A stretch of 64,000 nt of DNA from Osmia lignaria lignaria (Eukaryota; Arthropoda; Insecta; Hymenoptera; Megachilidae). A model generated the notes under the pieces. The model saw only the letters and a program-made list of their open reading frames with translations. It did no database searches and was not told where the DNA came from. Each line of letters starts with the position of its first letter. The first letter of the stretch is position 1. The stretch spans positions 1,178,001-1,242,000 of the forward strand of contig NC_135037.1 in the NCBI RefSeq assembly GCF_051020975.1. Direction: 5' to 3'. Shown in pieces: positions 41,301 to 53,013 of the stretch. The translations under genes were made by a program, and so were the position numbers.

Positions 41301-42127
41301 AATTAATTTAGATTTGGGTCAACATTCCAGTAATTCTGATGTTTTGAAGTTGGCCATTTAATATGCAATAACCTAATAGCTCTGTGAGAGATGGTGTTCC
41401 AGTCAACGCAATTATGTCAACCCGTTTGGTTGGAGCGTCACTGATGGCACCGTATCTCTCTCGAGGCTAATTTGTTTGCTGAATTGAAAACAAACTTTGT
41501 CTTATACAATTTGCATGTCGTGCATACCGTGCATACTGTGCTTCCATTATTCTCAGTGATTTCTCTTATGAAATAATTTGAGTATATCATTACGTATTAG
41601 CATTATAGTTTGCCGATATTTAGTCATTTAGAAGATATTAAAGTATGCGGTAGACACACGACCACTTCATTACATACAAGAAATTAATATGATATAATTA
41701 GAATACAAAGTGTGTAAAATGTAGAAAATATAAGCATATGTTGGTAAACTTGAAACTTTACCAAACTGAGGATATTTATGTAGATACATGATTTTGTAAG
41801 ATATTTTCTTTCTGTCGATTGAAAGCATAACTTGTATATTTTACAGATTTAGAACAATTTAGTTTGTTTTTTCCTGCCTGCTGCATAGTGTGCATATTTT
41901 TTGCGCGCTTTGATATGTTATCAATACATAAATTTCCGCAGTCTATTTAGCACTTTCATAGCTGCTGACGTGGAAGTTAAAGTAAATAATAACTGAAAGG
42001 AAAAATCTATAATATTTTGTACCTCATGCTCGAGATTTGTTATAATAGAAAAGAATTTTATATGAATTTATATTTGAAGGGTTCACGAGAAAAGGGAGGG
42101 GGAGTCAAGTGTTAGCATTTCTTAGAA
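41301..42127. other. Mostly AT-rich, no gene seen
   Basis: No convincing exon or repeat boundary recognised. Confidence 0.4.
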
Positions 42128-42205
42128 AAAGACAATTTATTTTTTACTATTATAATATATATATATATATATATATAGTATCACATATATATAATATCAC
42201 AGTTT
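42128..42205. repeat. AT-dinucleotide-rich microsatellite
   Basis: A TATATATAT run of about 24 bp centred on 42165, with imperfect TATAATAT sequence around it. Confidence 0.8.
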
Positions 42206-42313
42206 CACATTTCTCAATTTCTTATGATTACTGTGAAACTCAAAAAAATTTAATTCGCAATACGGCAAACTTTATCACAAAGAGTACATGAAAGAGTATT
42301 CAAAAAAATGATA

Positions 42314-42611
42314 CACTCGTGATCAAATTCGCCTTCCCTAGGGAAAATGGTGATATAGAAGAAATAGGAATTCTCAAAATCTTAATTTTGACGATATTAA
42401 TATTAAAAGTAATTTAAAAGAAGAATAATTAATTTTTAGTTATTAAATATTATGAAATTTAGTATACGAATATTTGAACGTAAATGATAGGGCCAGATTC
42501 CTATACATATACATGTCTATGGACCCCTACCATACATTGTCATTTTCCCAACGTAGCGAACACCGTAGGAAACGCCAATATTCTTGGAAAATCCTGATTT
42601 GATCGCAAGTG
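42314..42611. mobile_element. TA-target MITE family A, short complete copy
   Basis: 298 bp with both termini: CACTCGTGATCAAATTCGCC on the left and reverse complement of CACTTGCGATCAAATCAGG on the right, TA at 42312-42313 and 42612-42613. Contains the family phrase GAATTCTCAAAATCTTAATT. It lies inside the gag zinc-knuckle codons of the gypsy relic to its right. Confidence 0.85.
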
Positions 42612-43700
42612 TAATGCCCTTCTTGGTCGCAATTGAAGCAGGTAAACGGTGATGGCATAATGGTGAACGCGTAGGCGGTGATAATATTCGTTGTTGTGAG
42701 CTGAAATATCGCAGTTGTTGACGCGACGCGCCGCGCCGTTGTTGAAATTACGATGGGTCTGTCGGGGTTTTTCGTACGCCTGTCTGCCTATGTCTGCTTG
42801 GAACTACCATTCTGTTTGTTATGATAGTTCTTCTCTACATACTTCATATGCGAGATTTTGTGCCTGTTTTTAACATTGACGGTCGCGATTGCCGTACTAT
42901 TGATCTGAGCGGTTGATTTAAATTCCTAATGAACGCTGCTAACGAGTTATCTTTTTCTACGCGGTAGATTACCTTTTGTTCTGTGGCGTTGAATTGTTTA
43001 TCATTGCTTACAGCTGTAATTATATCCTGATGTAATAGATTGAATTTCTTGATGTACGTTCTAATATCGTCGCGAATTTGTTTAAGATTTGTTCTTTCGT
43101 GTGTTAGTAGGTCTTTACTTTTAGAAAGTCTGAACTCTTCTTCTACGGTATCTTCTAATTCCTTTATTTCAGTGATAAATTTATTTTTCAGTATGCGTTG
43201 CTATTGACTACTGTATGTAGTAGACTAATGTAATCCTAATTTGATTTGGAATACCCATTTCTCGGTACTAATGTTGTACCCGTCAAAAGTGCTTACAAAA
43301 TCCAGTGCGGCTTTACATTGTTTTAAAATCCTTTCTTTATTATCAATATTTTGTGGTGTTCCGACTTCCCTAATTGGTGATATTGCAAGACTCGGAATAT
43401 CAGGTTTATATATTCGGAATATCAAAATTTGGTTTATTGATTCGTTGTGGTCCCTTGTGATAGTGCTTAGATCTTGATTTGGGTTTACACCGGTATTTAC
43501 TTATGTTAGATCAATGTTGCTTGAACGATTTCGAGCTTTTGGTTTTAGATCTAGTTAATTTAGACATTTACTCTCAATAATAAGATGATGATCAGCATTC
43601 CTTGTCCTTTTCTGATCTTGGCTTTAATTGACAAGTTGACGCTAGTATTCCGCAGAATACTATAATCTACACGTTCCTCTTTAATAAACTTGCGTGTATC
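42612..43700 (-). pseudogene. Gypsy-type gag relic with zinc knuckle
   Basis: Follows the LTR and primer binding site at 43700-44049 on the minus strand. One surviving frame (43425-43225) reads KAALDFVSTFDGYNISTEKW, which fits a gag N-terminal domain (F.G....F...W). Further downstream the minus strand reads PSPFTCFNCDQEGHY: the start of a CCHC knuckle (C-x2-C-x4-H). After the Tyr the frame runs into the family A MITE at 42611, so the last Cys is lost. Between these points stop codons and shifts are frequent. Nothing recognisable of pol or env remains beyond the MITE. Confidence 0.7.
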
Positions 43701-43715
43701 CTGGCAGGCTCGCCA
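43699..43715 (-). other. Retrotransposon primer binding site candidate
   Basis: Minus strand reads TTGGCGAGCCTGCCAGGA directly after the LTR end, a TGGCG-starting site typical of gypsy elements. Confidence 0.55.
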
Positions 43716-44049
43716 ATTAATGATTCGAACTGTTATACCGCAGAGCACAGGGAGAGATCGTTTGTTAAAGAATTAGGCTTTTCACGATAAAGTAACTTTT
43801 ATTCTTATGCATAAAGTTCGGAAACGGCACTGAGGTTCACTAATTGCGAGTATACCCATAAAGGTTCGGGCGACAAGTGTGTTGATCGAAAAAGGCGCTT
43901 TGTGTGCGGTTGAAGTGGTTTATATACTGCATTAATGTAATTGCTGTCATAACAGAATTGGTGATAGAATTTGGCGCTTACTGGAAGGCTGACTGAATAT
44001 ATTAAAGTAGGCTTCTTAACAATATATTCAAAATTCGTTAAAATTTACA
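43716..44049 (-). repeat. 5' LTR of the gypsy-type relic
   Basis: On the minus strand it starts TGTAAATTTTAACG (44049), has a TATA box (GCAGTATATAAACC, about 43930-43917), a poly(A)-type AATAAAAG (about 43803) and ends next to the TGGCG primer site. No 3' LTR is in view, so the element is truncated. Confidence 0.65.
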
Positions 44050-45838
44050 TTCCCCATTTTTCCCCTCCACCCTTCATTTAATCATACAATTTACTAATTT
44101 TGCACCTTATCAAGTTCCTGACTGCAAGTGTCAATATCTATTACCTGATTTTCATTAAAAAATTAAAAATAAATGATAGGTAATTTATTTACTCACAGGA
44201 GCGGATTAAGATTTCGAAGGCCTGCTTGGTTAAAAAATTGAAATTTATTTGAAATGAAGTTAAATATTGATTTACAAATAAATAATATCCAGAGAAAAAC
44301 ATCGAAAGATAATAATTTAACATTACAACTACCAGCGTTCGATGAGCACTTACTTTTAAATTGAAAATAAAGTAAAAAAACAATTAAATAAAAGATGATA
44401 CATATAGAATTATTCTTTATCATGACAAAAATTAACATACATTTCAACACAACCGTGTTAATAATTTTTATAATAAATAATAAAAAATCGAAAATGCGTC
44501 ATTTTGACGGGTTTAATAGATCTACCCCCTGATCTGTACCCCCACCTCCTTGATCTAATACTGTGTACTTGTTTACTAAATTCACAATAAGTGGCGACTT
44601 ATAGTATCACCCAATATAATAAACAATATAGTGTTTTTATAGATTTCACTAACTTATGACAATACTCATTAAACTGAAAAAATATTTCAAAAAATATTTG
44701 TTTGTATACATTCCAATGATTACATAAAATTTTTGTCAATTTTCTTCTTGGCAAAGTATTCCCCAACTCCAAGTTTTTTTTATGCTATGCAACCTACGTA
44801 GTGTACTTTACTTAACGATTTTATCGATAGAGATTCTTTTTTCTAGTAACTGACATCAAGAATTAAAAGCTTCCTGTTTTTTTTTTGCTCATCGCAGCAG
44901 AAAGTAATAAAACTTCATTTGTGCAGGTTGAATTACTTAAAATAGAACACTTCAGTATCTTTTTGTTTATTCACAAAAGTTTTAACCGCAATAATTTATT
45001 CATAGATAGAGGACATTCAGAGATTTCTAATTTCATTTTCTTAAATGGAACTGCATTTTCTTTTTATGTAAATTGATTTTACGAAATATCCTGTATGAAA
45101 CAAAATATCCATAAAATAACCATAATTCGTATGATATTTTAAGTTAGAAAATGAAATACTTTATATAAAAATTTGAAACTATGTATCTCACGCATCGTGG
45201 ATTTTTTTTTACATTGTACCCTAATACTTATTCACATAAAATATTCCAGAAAATCTAGAACTGTACGCATATACGTGGATTAAATTACTTTAAAAATTAA
45301 CATTTATTTCGGTATAACAGCTTTAAATTTGCATACTAACTGCTTCCATGCAAGTATAGATAATCGTATTCCGGAACTCAAGATATTCTATTAAAGCTGT
45401 ATCGTCACTAAAGTGTTTCATATTTACGCTCACACTGCTTTTACTATTACGATAAATAAACTCTATTGTTGAAATTTAATGACCTCTTTTAGAATCATTT
45501 GATTTACTACCTAGTGTAAAACACTTAAGACTGATTAAAACAGACTTTAATTAAAACTTTTTAATCTACAGTTCAGAAAACAAAATTGAATTAAACGTGT
45601 TCTATACTTCTGCTGGTTGTAGCATATTTAATTAAATTTCATTTATTCAACAAAAGATCTTCTTTTTAATTTTTCAAAGCTTGGAATCTCTTTTATACTT
45701 AGAAATTATAGGACATGTCATTTGTATTCAGAGTTCAGTATAAAAAAAATAATAAAGTATGCTGTGTAATTTTTCTTTTAAATGGGAACAAACGTTGTAA
45801 TTTTACAAAGAAAAATACAATGTGAATTTTGTATATAT
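44050..45838. other. AT-rich, no gene seen
   Basis: About 1.8 kb without recognisable exons. Acceptor-like TTTTTTGCTCATCGCAG (44881-44898) and an open frame after it were considered, but the frame has no domain and AT-rich composition. Confidence 0.4.
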
Positions 45839-46914
45839 TGTAACGTGGTGATACGATTGCTCCTACCCCCCTGTTACATCGCCAGGTCTCACCTGGCTTT
45901 GTCGTAAGCCAGGCCTGTCCAAGTAGGGGAAATCCATTCCTGGAACACATGTTCCGGTTCCCCTTCCAACACTGCTCCTTCAAGTAAGATGGGACGGTTT
46001 CGACTACCAAAGACGGTAGGAAAGACGGAGAGACGGTAGTCGGAACCGTCCCACCTTACTTGAAGGAGCAGCGTTGGAAGGGGACCCAAAACATGTGTTC
46101 TAGGAGTGGATTCCCCTACTTGGACAGGCCAGCCCTAGCCAATCCCTTATCCAATACAGACCCACCAACCAATTAGCCCCTGACCCGATCTTACGACCCA
46201 ATCCCTGACCCGTGCCCCCTCTCCAAACCCCCCCGTATGCGAGGCTCGCCATCGCGCCAACGGCGACGAATAATCATTCAGATTTTGGTAGCGATAGTAA
46301 GAGCGAGCTAGCAAAAGCGAAATAAGATTTTGTATTAGAAAGCGATTAGAAGTGACATTATTAAGAGTGCGTATGTGTAGGAAAGTGTCACCGACAAGAT
46401 TGGTGAGTCCTCTAATATTAGTCCCCTTTTTGTAAAAATCTGGATATAGTAACGGGTACTGTACGCATCTGCTAAGTTGAGACTCCTAAGGAATTGGGTC
46501 TGATTGGTCGGAGCTAGATGGGTCAGAGTTAGACACGCACACTTATACAGTTAACCCACACGCATTCTCGCTATTCGCTTTCTAGGTTACAACTACTAGT
46601 AGAAACTACTACTACTACTACTAGACGAGGGTTCGAGGTGAGGATTAGGCGGAGCGTTTCACACCTCGAGTCTCAACTTAGTAGACGCTTACAATACGTT
46701 CCGCGTATGGTTTATTGTACACTGCAAACATGCCATTTACTGCCCTACCCCCGACGATCCCCTGTTCCATCGCTTAGTCCTCCCCCGATCGCGTAAAGCG
46801 AAGAGCGTCCTGGAACCCTCCACCACTGAGATTCCCCATCTCAAGTATCTCCACAATCAAATATCTACCACAAAATTCTCTTACCCTCCCCTTTTCGAAT
46901 TGCCACTATTGTAG
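45839..46914 (+). repeat. LTR-like repeat, copy 2, with primer site
   Basis: Starts TGTAACGTGGTG as at 719. It contains GTGTCACCGACAAGATTGGT and GAGTCC, then a long CCC-rich stretch, and ends at 46914 before TTGGCGCCCAACAAAATTC (46915-46933), a classic LTR-retrotransposon primer binding site. This supports reading the copy as a 5' or solo LTR. A hAT MITE is inserted at 45910-46132. (CTA)n at about 46603-46621. Confidence 0.6.
45910..46132. mobile_element. hAT-type palindromic MITE, copy 3
   Basis: Same CAGGCCTGTCCAAGTAGGGG palindrome as 14605 and 58764. The right end is slightly damaged (CAGGCCAG). No clean 8-bp duplication because of that. Nested in an LTR. Confidence 0.82.
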
Positions 46915-46915
46915 T

Positions 46916-46933
46916 TGGCGCCCAACAAAATTC
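46916..46933 (+). other. Primer binding site of LTR retrotransposon
   Basis: TGGCGCCCAACAAAATTC directly follows the LTR. Confidence 0.55.
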
Positions 46934-47214
46934 TAGAGTGTATAGAGTGCACCCTCGCGAAAGGGTCACAACATATGTAAAAACGACAATATATTTGTAT
47001 TAAAGCTATAAATATGTATTAAGTAATATAGAGAATTCTACAAGCATGTAAGGGTCAACAGAAGAAACGGCCTTTTGAAGAGATCTTTGAATTGATTTTG
47101 AAGGCCTCATGCGGGAAAACTGGGAAACGCTGAATAATCCTTGTCTCTCCTGCATAGAAAAACAAGGGTAGCGCAATAGTCACACTGTCATGTTGACATA
47201 AAAAAATTCTTTAG
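46934..47214. other. Retrotransposon internal remnant or spacer
   Basis: About 280 bp after the primer site, no gag-like frame. Confidence 0.35.
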
Positions 47215-47420
47215 CGATTTCATAATTCAAAGATTTTGAAACGAAGAATTAATATTTTTAGATGATTCTTTCTTTGAAACATTATTTTGTACAGAACCTG
47301 ATTTTGCAATTTAGCTTTTTAAGCCTTATAAAAAATATATTTCTAATTTTTCGAAAAAATGTTCCGTACGTCGGTATACTGTATTCGGAAACCTCGAATT
47401 ATTTTTCTGTGTTTCTCTAA
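47215..47420 (-). repeat. Interspersed family B, reverse copy
   Basis: CGATTTCATAATTCAAAGAT, TTTGAAACGAAGAATTAATA, TTTGCAATTTAGCTTTTTAA, CCTTATAAAAAATATATTTC. Reverse-complement match to 56180-56515 and 7135-7410. Confidence 0.55.
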
Positions 47421-47654
47421 CACATAATACAATTTATAAAACAATACGAAAAATCCCTTTCTCTTAATTTTACGACACAAACATATTACCAAAACTCTTA
47501 ATATAATGCGACTGAACTTTACTTTAACCTCCTTCGCAACCCATCTTAAAGCTTTTGGCATGTATTGGTGTGCTGCATACGAATATGATTGTCGTTTTTG
47601 GAGAAAATTACAACTTTTCGAGATATTCACAAAAAACTTTCTTACAAGCAAGTA
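47421..47654. other. Spacer, no gene seen
   Basis: Contains part of a 78-codon frame (47506-47742) that runs into the MITE terminus and is rejected. Confidence 0.35.
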
Positions 47655-48431
47655 CATTCGTGATCAAATCAGGCTTCCCCAAGAGAAAATGGTAACGTTC
47701 CAGGTTCTCACCCTTCCCCCTAGTCATCCCCGGGGTGAATAACGATGTAGGGAAAAAGATCTCGTATACACAGGTACGTGGCCTCACTCCACTTGCGTGT
47801 GAACGCTTTTACCGGAGAATTTGAATTGTTATTTAATTATTATTCATATATCTTAGTTATATAATAAATTTTACAATATTTAAACAATAACTGTTAGGTA
47901 TATTATTTTTCTCTACATTATTTTCAACATAAATTAACCCTTAGTTGGCACTGTAGGGTATGAGACGGGCCTGGCTAATTCAGCTTCAATTTAAGCCACT
48001 TTTGGCTAAAATTCGTCCCTTCAACTCTCCAAATAAATACCTATTTTGAAACCACGACTTTTCTTTCCCTTAAAATGTTTAATCTCAAGAGTGTCCAGCT
48101 AAAATTTTAGCTCTTTATATGAAAATTTAAATTTTTGGGTGAAAATTCATTTCTTCAATTTTTGTACATTACTCAATTTTTTTTCTTCATATTCAGGTTT
48201 TAATTTTACTAAAATTAGCTATGAAATATGTTAAAATAACTTTCAAAGATTATCTAGAAATTTTTCCAAGTGAAACTAATGAATAATTTCTTAATGATAG
48301 CTTAATCGTTCCAGTATGTCAGCAATGTTATTCTGGTGAAGCGTGCCAGCTAAGGGTTAATATCGTATTGAGAATTCCTGCTTCTCCTATATCGAGATTT
48401 TCCCTAAAGAAATCTGATTTGATTACGAGTG
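47655..48431. mobile_element. TA-target MITE family A, copy with nested TTAA element
   Basis: Left end CATTCGTGATCAAATCAGGC, right end reverse complement of CACTCGTAATCAAATCAGA, TA both sides. The family's GC-rich and AT-rich halves are both present; the AT-rich half is split at a TTAA by another MITE (47938-48356). Confidence 0.82.
47938..48356. mobile_element. piggyBac-like MITE, TTAA target
   Basis: 419 bp. Ends CCCTTAGTTGGCAC and GTGCCAGCTAAGGG (13 of 14 matching), flanked exactly by TTAA (47934-47937 and 48357-48360). TTAA plus CCC ends point to piggyBac. The phrase TAACCCTTGCACGGTG at 50832 could be a damaged end of the same family. Confidence 0.85.
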
Positions 48432-48831
48432 TAATATGGGATACATTCATAAACATAGCCGGAAGTAGCAGCTTCGCCACTTATATACAAACAGAATTTA
48501 ACACTTAGGTTTGTTTAATATTGTATTCGACCACACTGCACCGTAAGAAAGTGGATAAACAATATATTGTAAACTCCAAACAAATTCTGATCAAGTTAAG
48601 GGAAGATTCTTGGATCGAGGGTAGAGCCCATCCCCCGCTTTAAAGTACAAGTTCGATTATGCTTGCGACTGTTATACATAGATGCACACGACGAATGGGT
48701 AAAATTCTATAAACTAGTAAGAACGTTTTTTTCTGAATATCTCAGAAACTTGGAATTTCCGCGAAAGAAGACCACCATATTCATATTCAGCTCGTCAATA
48801 ACAATAAAATGACGTATGGCAAGTGCAAAAA
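48432..48831. other. Spacer, no gene seen
   Basis: No feature recognised. Confidence 0.4.
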
Positions 48832-48839
48832 GAAGTAAG

Positions 48840-49608
48840 GGTAATTATTTAGATTACGGACGGTAACTCCGATTTCGATGATTTTCGAATATATTGTAGA
48901 AATCAACATTTTGAACAACTTTTTCCTATACATATAACCGCCGCTCGGCTTTAGTTTTCGAGATATTTTCGAAAAACTGTCGAAACTAATACATTGAATT
49001 CTGCCTGTTCGTGTGCGTCCGTGTACTTCTTACGCGTCAGTGTGCGATCGCCGCTTTTCTATTGTTTTTGCAGGCAGCAGCACGGTGACCGACACCAATA
49101 TATATGTATATTCATATATAACAGGTGGGCTTAAAAATTAAATTTAACTAATTTTCATGATTTTGAATCTCAGTATGTGTGTCTGGTCGCCTAACGGCGA
49201 CCAGAATATCACTTTACCCTAACCTAACTTAATTCACTGATTAGGTAGAGTAGATTGGGTTAGGTTAGGCTATATTAAATTCCCAGCTGCCATCATAGCT
49301 ACGATACATTGAAATCATGAATGCAGAAGTACACAAGGTATACTGTATATTGGTCATCGGTCGCCGTGCTGTTGCCTGCAGAAACAGTAGAAAAGCGGCA
49401 ATCCCATACTAATGCGTACGTTGTCACGGACGCACATGAATGGCCAGAATTCAATGTGTTAGTTTCGACAGTTTTTCGAAAATATCTCGAAAACTAAGGC
49501 CGAGCGGCGGTTATATGTATAGGAAAAAGTTGTTTAAAATGTTGATTTCTACAACATATTCAAAAATCATCGAAATCGGAGTTACTGTCCGTAATCTAAA
49601 TAATTACC
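48840..49608. mobile_element. Foldback element with perfect 8-bp target duplication
   Basis: 769 bp. Ends GGTAATTATTTAGATTACGG and reverse complement, arms about 255 bp (e.g. CGATTTCGATGATTTTCGAA, CGAGATATTTTCGAAAAACT, TGTTTTTGCAGGCAGCAGCA mirrored on the right). GAAGTAAG at 48832-48839 and 49609-49616. The core has CCTAACCTAAC and GGTTAGGTTAGG near 49210 and 49257. Superfamily unclear; an 8-bp duplication fits hAT or P-type mechanisms. Confidence 0.9.
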
Positions 49609-49616
49609 GAAGTAAG

Positions 49617-49954
49617 GGGTGAAGGGGTGGTTAAAGTTATTCATACTGCTTTCATTAGTCTTTTTTGCTACAAAACGAAATCTAACATTACAAAATTCAT
49701 TGATTCCATAAAATATGTGTTTGAAAGGCATAAATAAATATTTATCGTTATCTTTTGAATACACAGCACATCAATGGCAAATGTGACTTAACAAATATTA
49801 TTCATTGGTGATTCGATTAACGGTAAAAGTCCCTGTGAAAAGCAGGATCAATTACTTGTATAAGCCATCATAAAGGTCGAAGTCATGTCCAATCGTATGA
49901 AATTACATTGAATCACGTCATGTAAACAATCGCACGCCATATTTATTATTTTAG
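49617..49954. other. Spacer, AT-rich
   Basis: Ends in the acceptor TTTATTATTTTAG of the next candidate exon. Confidence 0.4.
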
Positions 49955-50040
49955 AAGAGCTGGCGGTTCATCGATTGGGATTCGGCGCCGTTATGTACAC
50001 AAGTGCCGACAGAAGTGCTTTCGCAGACAAACTATATGTA
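49955..50040 (+). CDS. Candidate internal exon, unrecognised gene
   Basis: Acceptor TTATTATTTTAG, donor GTGAGT (a strong consensus; an alternative GTAGTG lies 3 bp earlier, same phase). With entry phase 1 it reads ELAVHRLGFGAVMYTSADRS then AFADKLYV, exit phase 0. The composition is markedly more balanced than its surroundings. The exit phase fits the exon at 53014. No family recognised. Confidence 0.4.
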
Positions 50041-53013
50041 GTGAGTTTTAAAAGCATACTGAAAATAAATCGAACAATATTTTCCTCATCTTTTTTAACC
50101 GACTTCGAAAAGGAGGAGGTTACTCAATTCGATCAGTATGTATGTTCTTTTTGTTTTAGTTTTTTTTCCTTTTCCCATTCTGAAGCTGCAAAACACTCTG
50201 TTTTATTATCTTGTTGTACAATATATGTTTACAACTTTTAAAAATTTCAAACTTTAAACTAAACTAGATTTTTGTATATTTTATATTATACAAATATTCG
50301 AGATTTGGAAGTTGAAAGCATCAGTAAAAAGAAAAAAATATAAAATATAAAAATATCCTAGTTACGTCGATTTGATGCATCCCTTCTAGTGCTAAATAAT
50401 TCATTTAAAGCTTTTTTTTACGACTAACAATAAGAGATAATGAGTTATTTTAAATGTTAGTTCTTTTTTAGTTCAACCTATATAACAAAGTTATAAAACT
50501 TGTTAAAAAAAAGAAAGAAAGGAAAATGTTAAATAATATTTGTAGTGTTATACAGCCAGTTTTACGTTACCCATCAAGTATTGGTAATAAATCTGCGTTT
50601 ACATTATATAAGAAAACAAATTGTTTTGTAACTTTGCTGTATCACATGTTTTTGTAACTTGTTACAAATATATACATTTTGGTATTCCAATAACAAATTT
50701 ATAACATGATTATATAATATTATCCATCACATCTATAGCGCAACTTAAAAATGTTATTACTCATTTCAAACCAGTGCGATGTGGTCATAAAACATTTATT
50801 GTCTACCGTATTTGATTACTTCACACGACTGTTAACCCTTGCACGGTGTATAGAAAATCATTTTGGGCTATTGTTTCGAAACGCTTTGGTGATCGATTGA
50901 CACGGAGGAGTGGTAGGATCCACAAGACAGATTCTAAAATTTTAGCCTCGGGTATTTTCTGATTTCTGATTGTGAGATATTAACAAAAAACTTTCGTTGC
51001 TATGTATACATTGAAAGCTGCGTATACTGATTGTGAGTTGCATTGAACTTGTCGCAGTGAAGTTGGCTACAAACTCACCAACGCTATCACAGTGAATGTG
51101 TACTGAAGTTGGCTATGCATTCACTCACCGACGCGGCGTGAATACGTTAGTGAATCTGTAGCCAACTTCACTGCGACAAGTTCAATGCAACTCGATGTAT
51201 GTACACAGACGTTACTAATACATTGAACGCTGACTATGCAGATGGTTTTTTTAATACAACAGTCTTCGCTTCGTAGAGTGTCAAGTAGTCAAGGACATAA
51301 TAGCTACATCAACCGTAATATCCATAGGGTGTCCCATTGATAATAATCGGTTAGAATTGGTTGGCTTGGGTTAGAGTTCAAAAGTGACTCTTGTAAAGGG
51401 GCTGCCAGTATTTACGAGTTTTTATAGAAGCAACTGATGGTTTTATATGGCGCATATTATAAATATTGAGACTGCTGTCGCTGGTTTATTAACAACTATT
51501 AAGCCCTTGACGACAACGACATCCTACAGCGAAGATGGTTATGTATGTCTGTATACGCAGAATGAAATGTACATTACTGACTGAGAGTTTTTTATTAATA
51601 TCTCGGAAAGTAAAATTTTATATTTTGGGTCCTCCGACCATCCTGTCCAACCCCTGCAAATTTCACGCCTTTCAGAACAATATCCACATTTTAACCTAAC
51701 TACAAAAACAAAATCTGCAAAATATAGATGGCACAAGAAGAATTCATATTCAACGAATGTTCAACATTTGACATTGATTTATTCGGGAATGTAGTTATTC
51801 TACATTTATAATTTACTTTTTTATATAGACTCACAGTTTTTGTGATTTTACATACCTACCACTAGATCAGTAGCACCCTGTATATTGCAGAGGCAGGGAA
51901 ATCGTGCCCCGAAGGCTTGAGACGCCACAGCAAGCACCAATCTTATCGCGGGGGTAGGCGATGATAGAAACAAACATGAGCAGTGGAAGTTGCGAGAATT
52001 TTTTTTCCAACGTATTTCTTCAAACGCTCTTTCGATTCGACCCATTTCACATTACATTTAGTGTACGATGGAGAGATAAAATCCAAGCTGCAAAAGCTAA
52101 ATTTTCGCCATCTCTAATATGAACTGTCACGTAATATAGCCGTAATAAGCCGGAGACAGGTCTTGCGCCGAGTGGAATCTTTTCTCTCCTTGTGATAAAA
52201 CAATTTACAACTTAGAATTTCGGGATAGCCAATCATCACATTTAGTAAAGACTATTTAAGAATTGACCTCGTTCATTTATTTTCAGGAATCCTAGAATTA
52301 TTTAAAACACAGGTAAAATTAAAATTCTACCCTCCAACATGTTGCAAACCACAAACATTTCTCTCCCCGTACATTCCACAGTGTATCCACGCCAAACAGT
52401 ACAAAAATTGCAGAAATTATTTTTAAAGGTTTTTTCGCCGAAGCAGATAGATAAATCACAAGATTGTTTTCTCTGGACTAGAATAAAATCATGGGTTCAA
52501 ATCAGGTTTTCTTTTATTGCTGTACAAGTTTCGGTACTTTACCTAAGTTCAGATTTCTGGGTAAAATTCTTTTAGTGGTTTCATCCAAAAGAAGAGACTA
52601 TAAGTAGGGTCGTGGTACGTGAAGTCGCATGATTTTTCAACCCCAATTTCAATTTCGCATTGACCAATCGTCATATCTATTGACGTAACTTGGACTTTTT
52701 TATAGAGAGGGCCAGGTCTGTTAGAAATTTTAAAATTTTAGAATGCTTGAAATCTGCAATTTTTTAATTTTTAATGTTTTACAAATTTCTTAACGATGAA
52801 GATCCAGATTTTTGGGGAGAAGCCAATCCAGATTTTTAGAAGGGCTAGGTCCATCTCTTTATTTATAACTTGATAATAACAACGATCTCCAAGTAAAACT
52901 TTCATAACACTATTCAGGTTGATAACATTGATAATAATTGATATTGAAAAATCATTGAGATTGGAGAGTGGTATCTTTTTCTAAATATTTATTCTTTTGT
53001 TTTGGATTTTCAG
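50041..53013. other. Putative intron of the candidate gene
   Basis: AT-rich, containing the family C palindrome at 51026-51196 and a solo CACCCTGTA-type MITE end near 51878. No further exon recognised. Confidence 0.35.
51026..51196. mobile_element. Palindromic MITE family C, copy 3 (GTAT target)
   Basis: Outer arms as in copies 1 and 2 (TTGCATTGAACTTGTCGCAG), but the centre is about 50 bp longer with an extra TGGCTACAAACTCACCAACG segment. GTAT at 51022-51025 and 51197-51200. Possibly closer to the parent element. Confidence 0.85.

Noticed and set aside
43716..43735. TTCGAATC-like stretch as a tRNA T-arm
   Set aside because: No cloverleaf around it; it sits at the end of a gypsy LTR beside the primer binding site.
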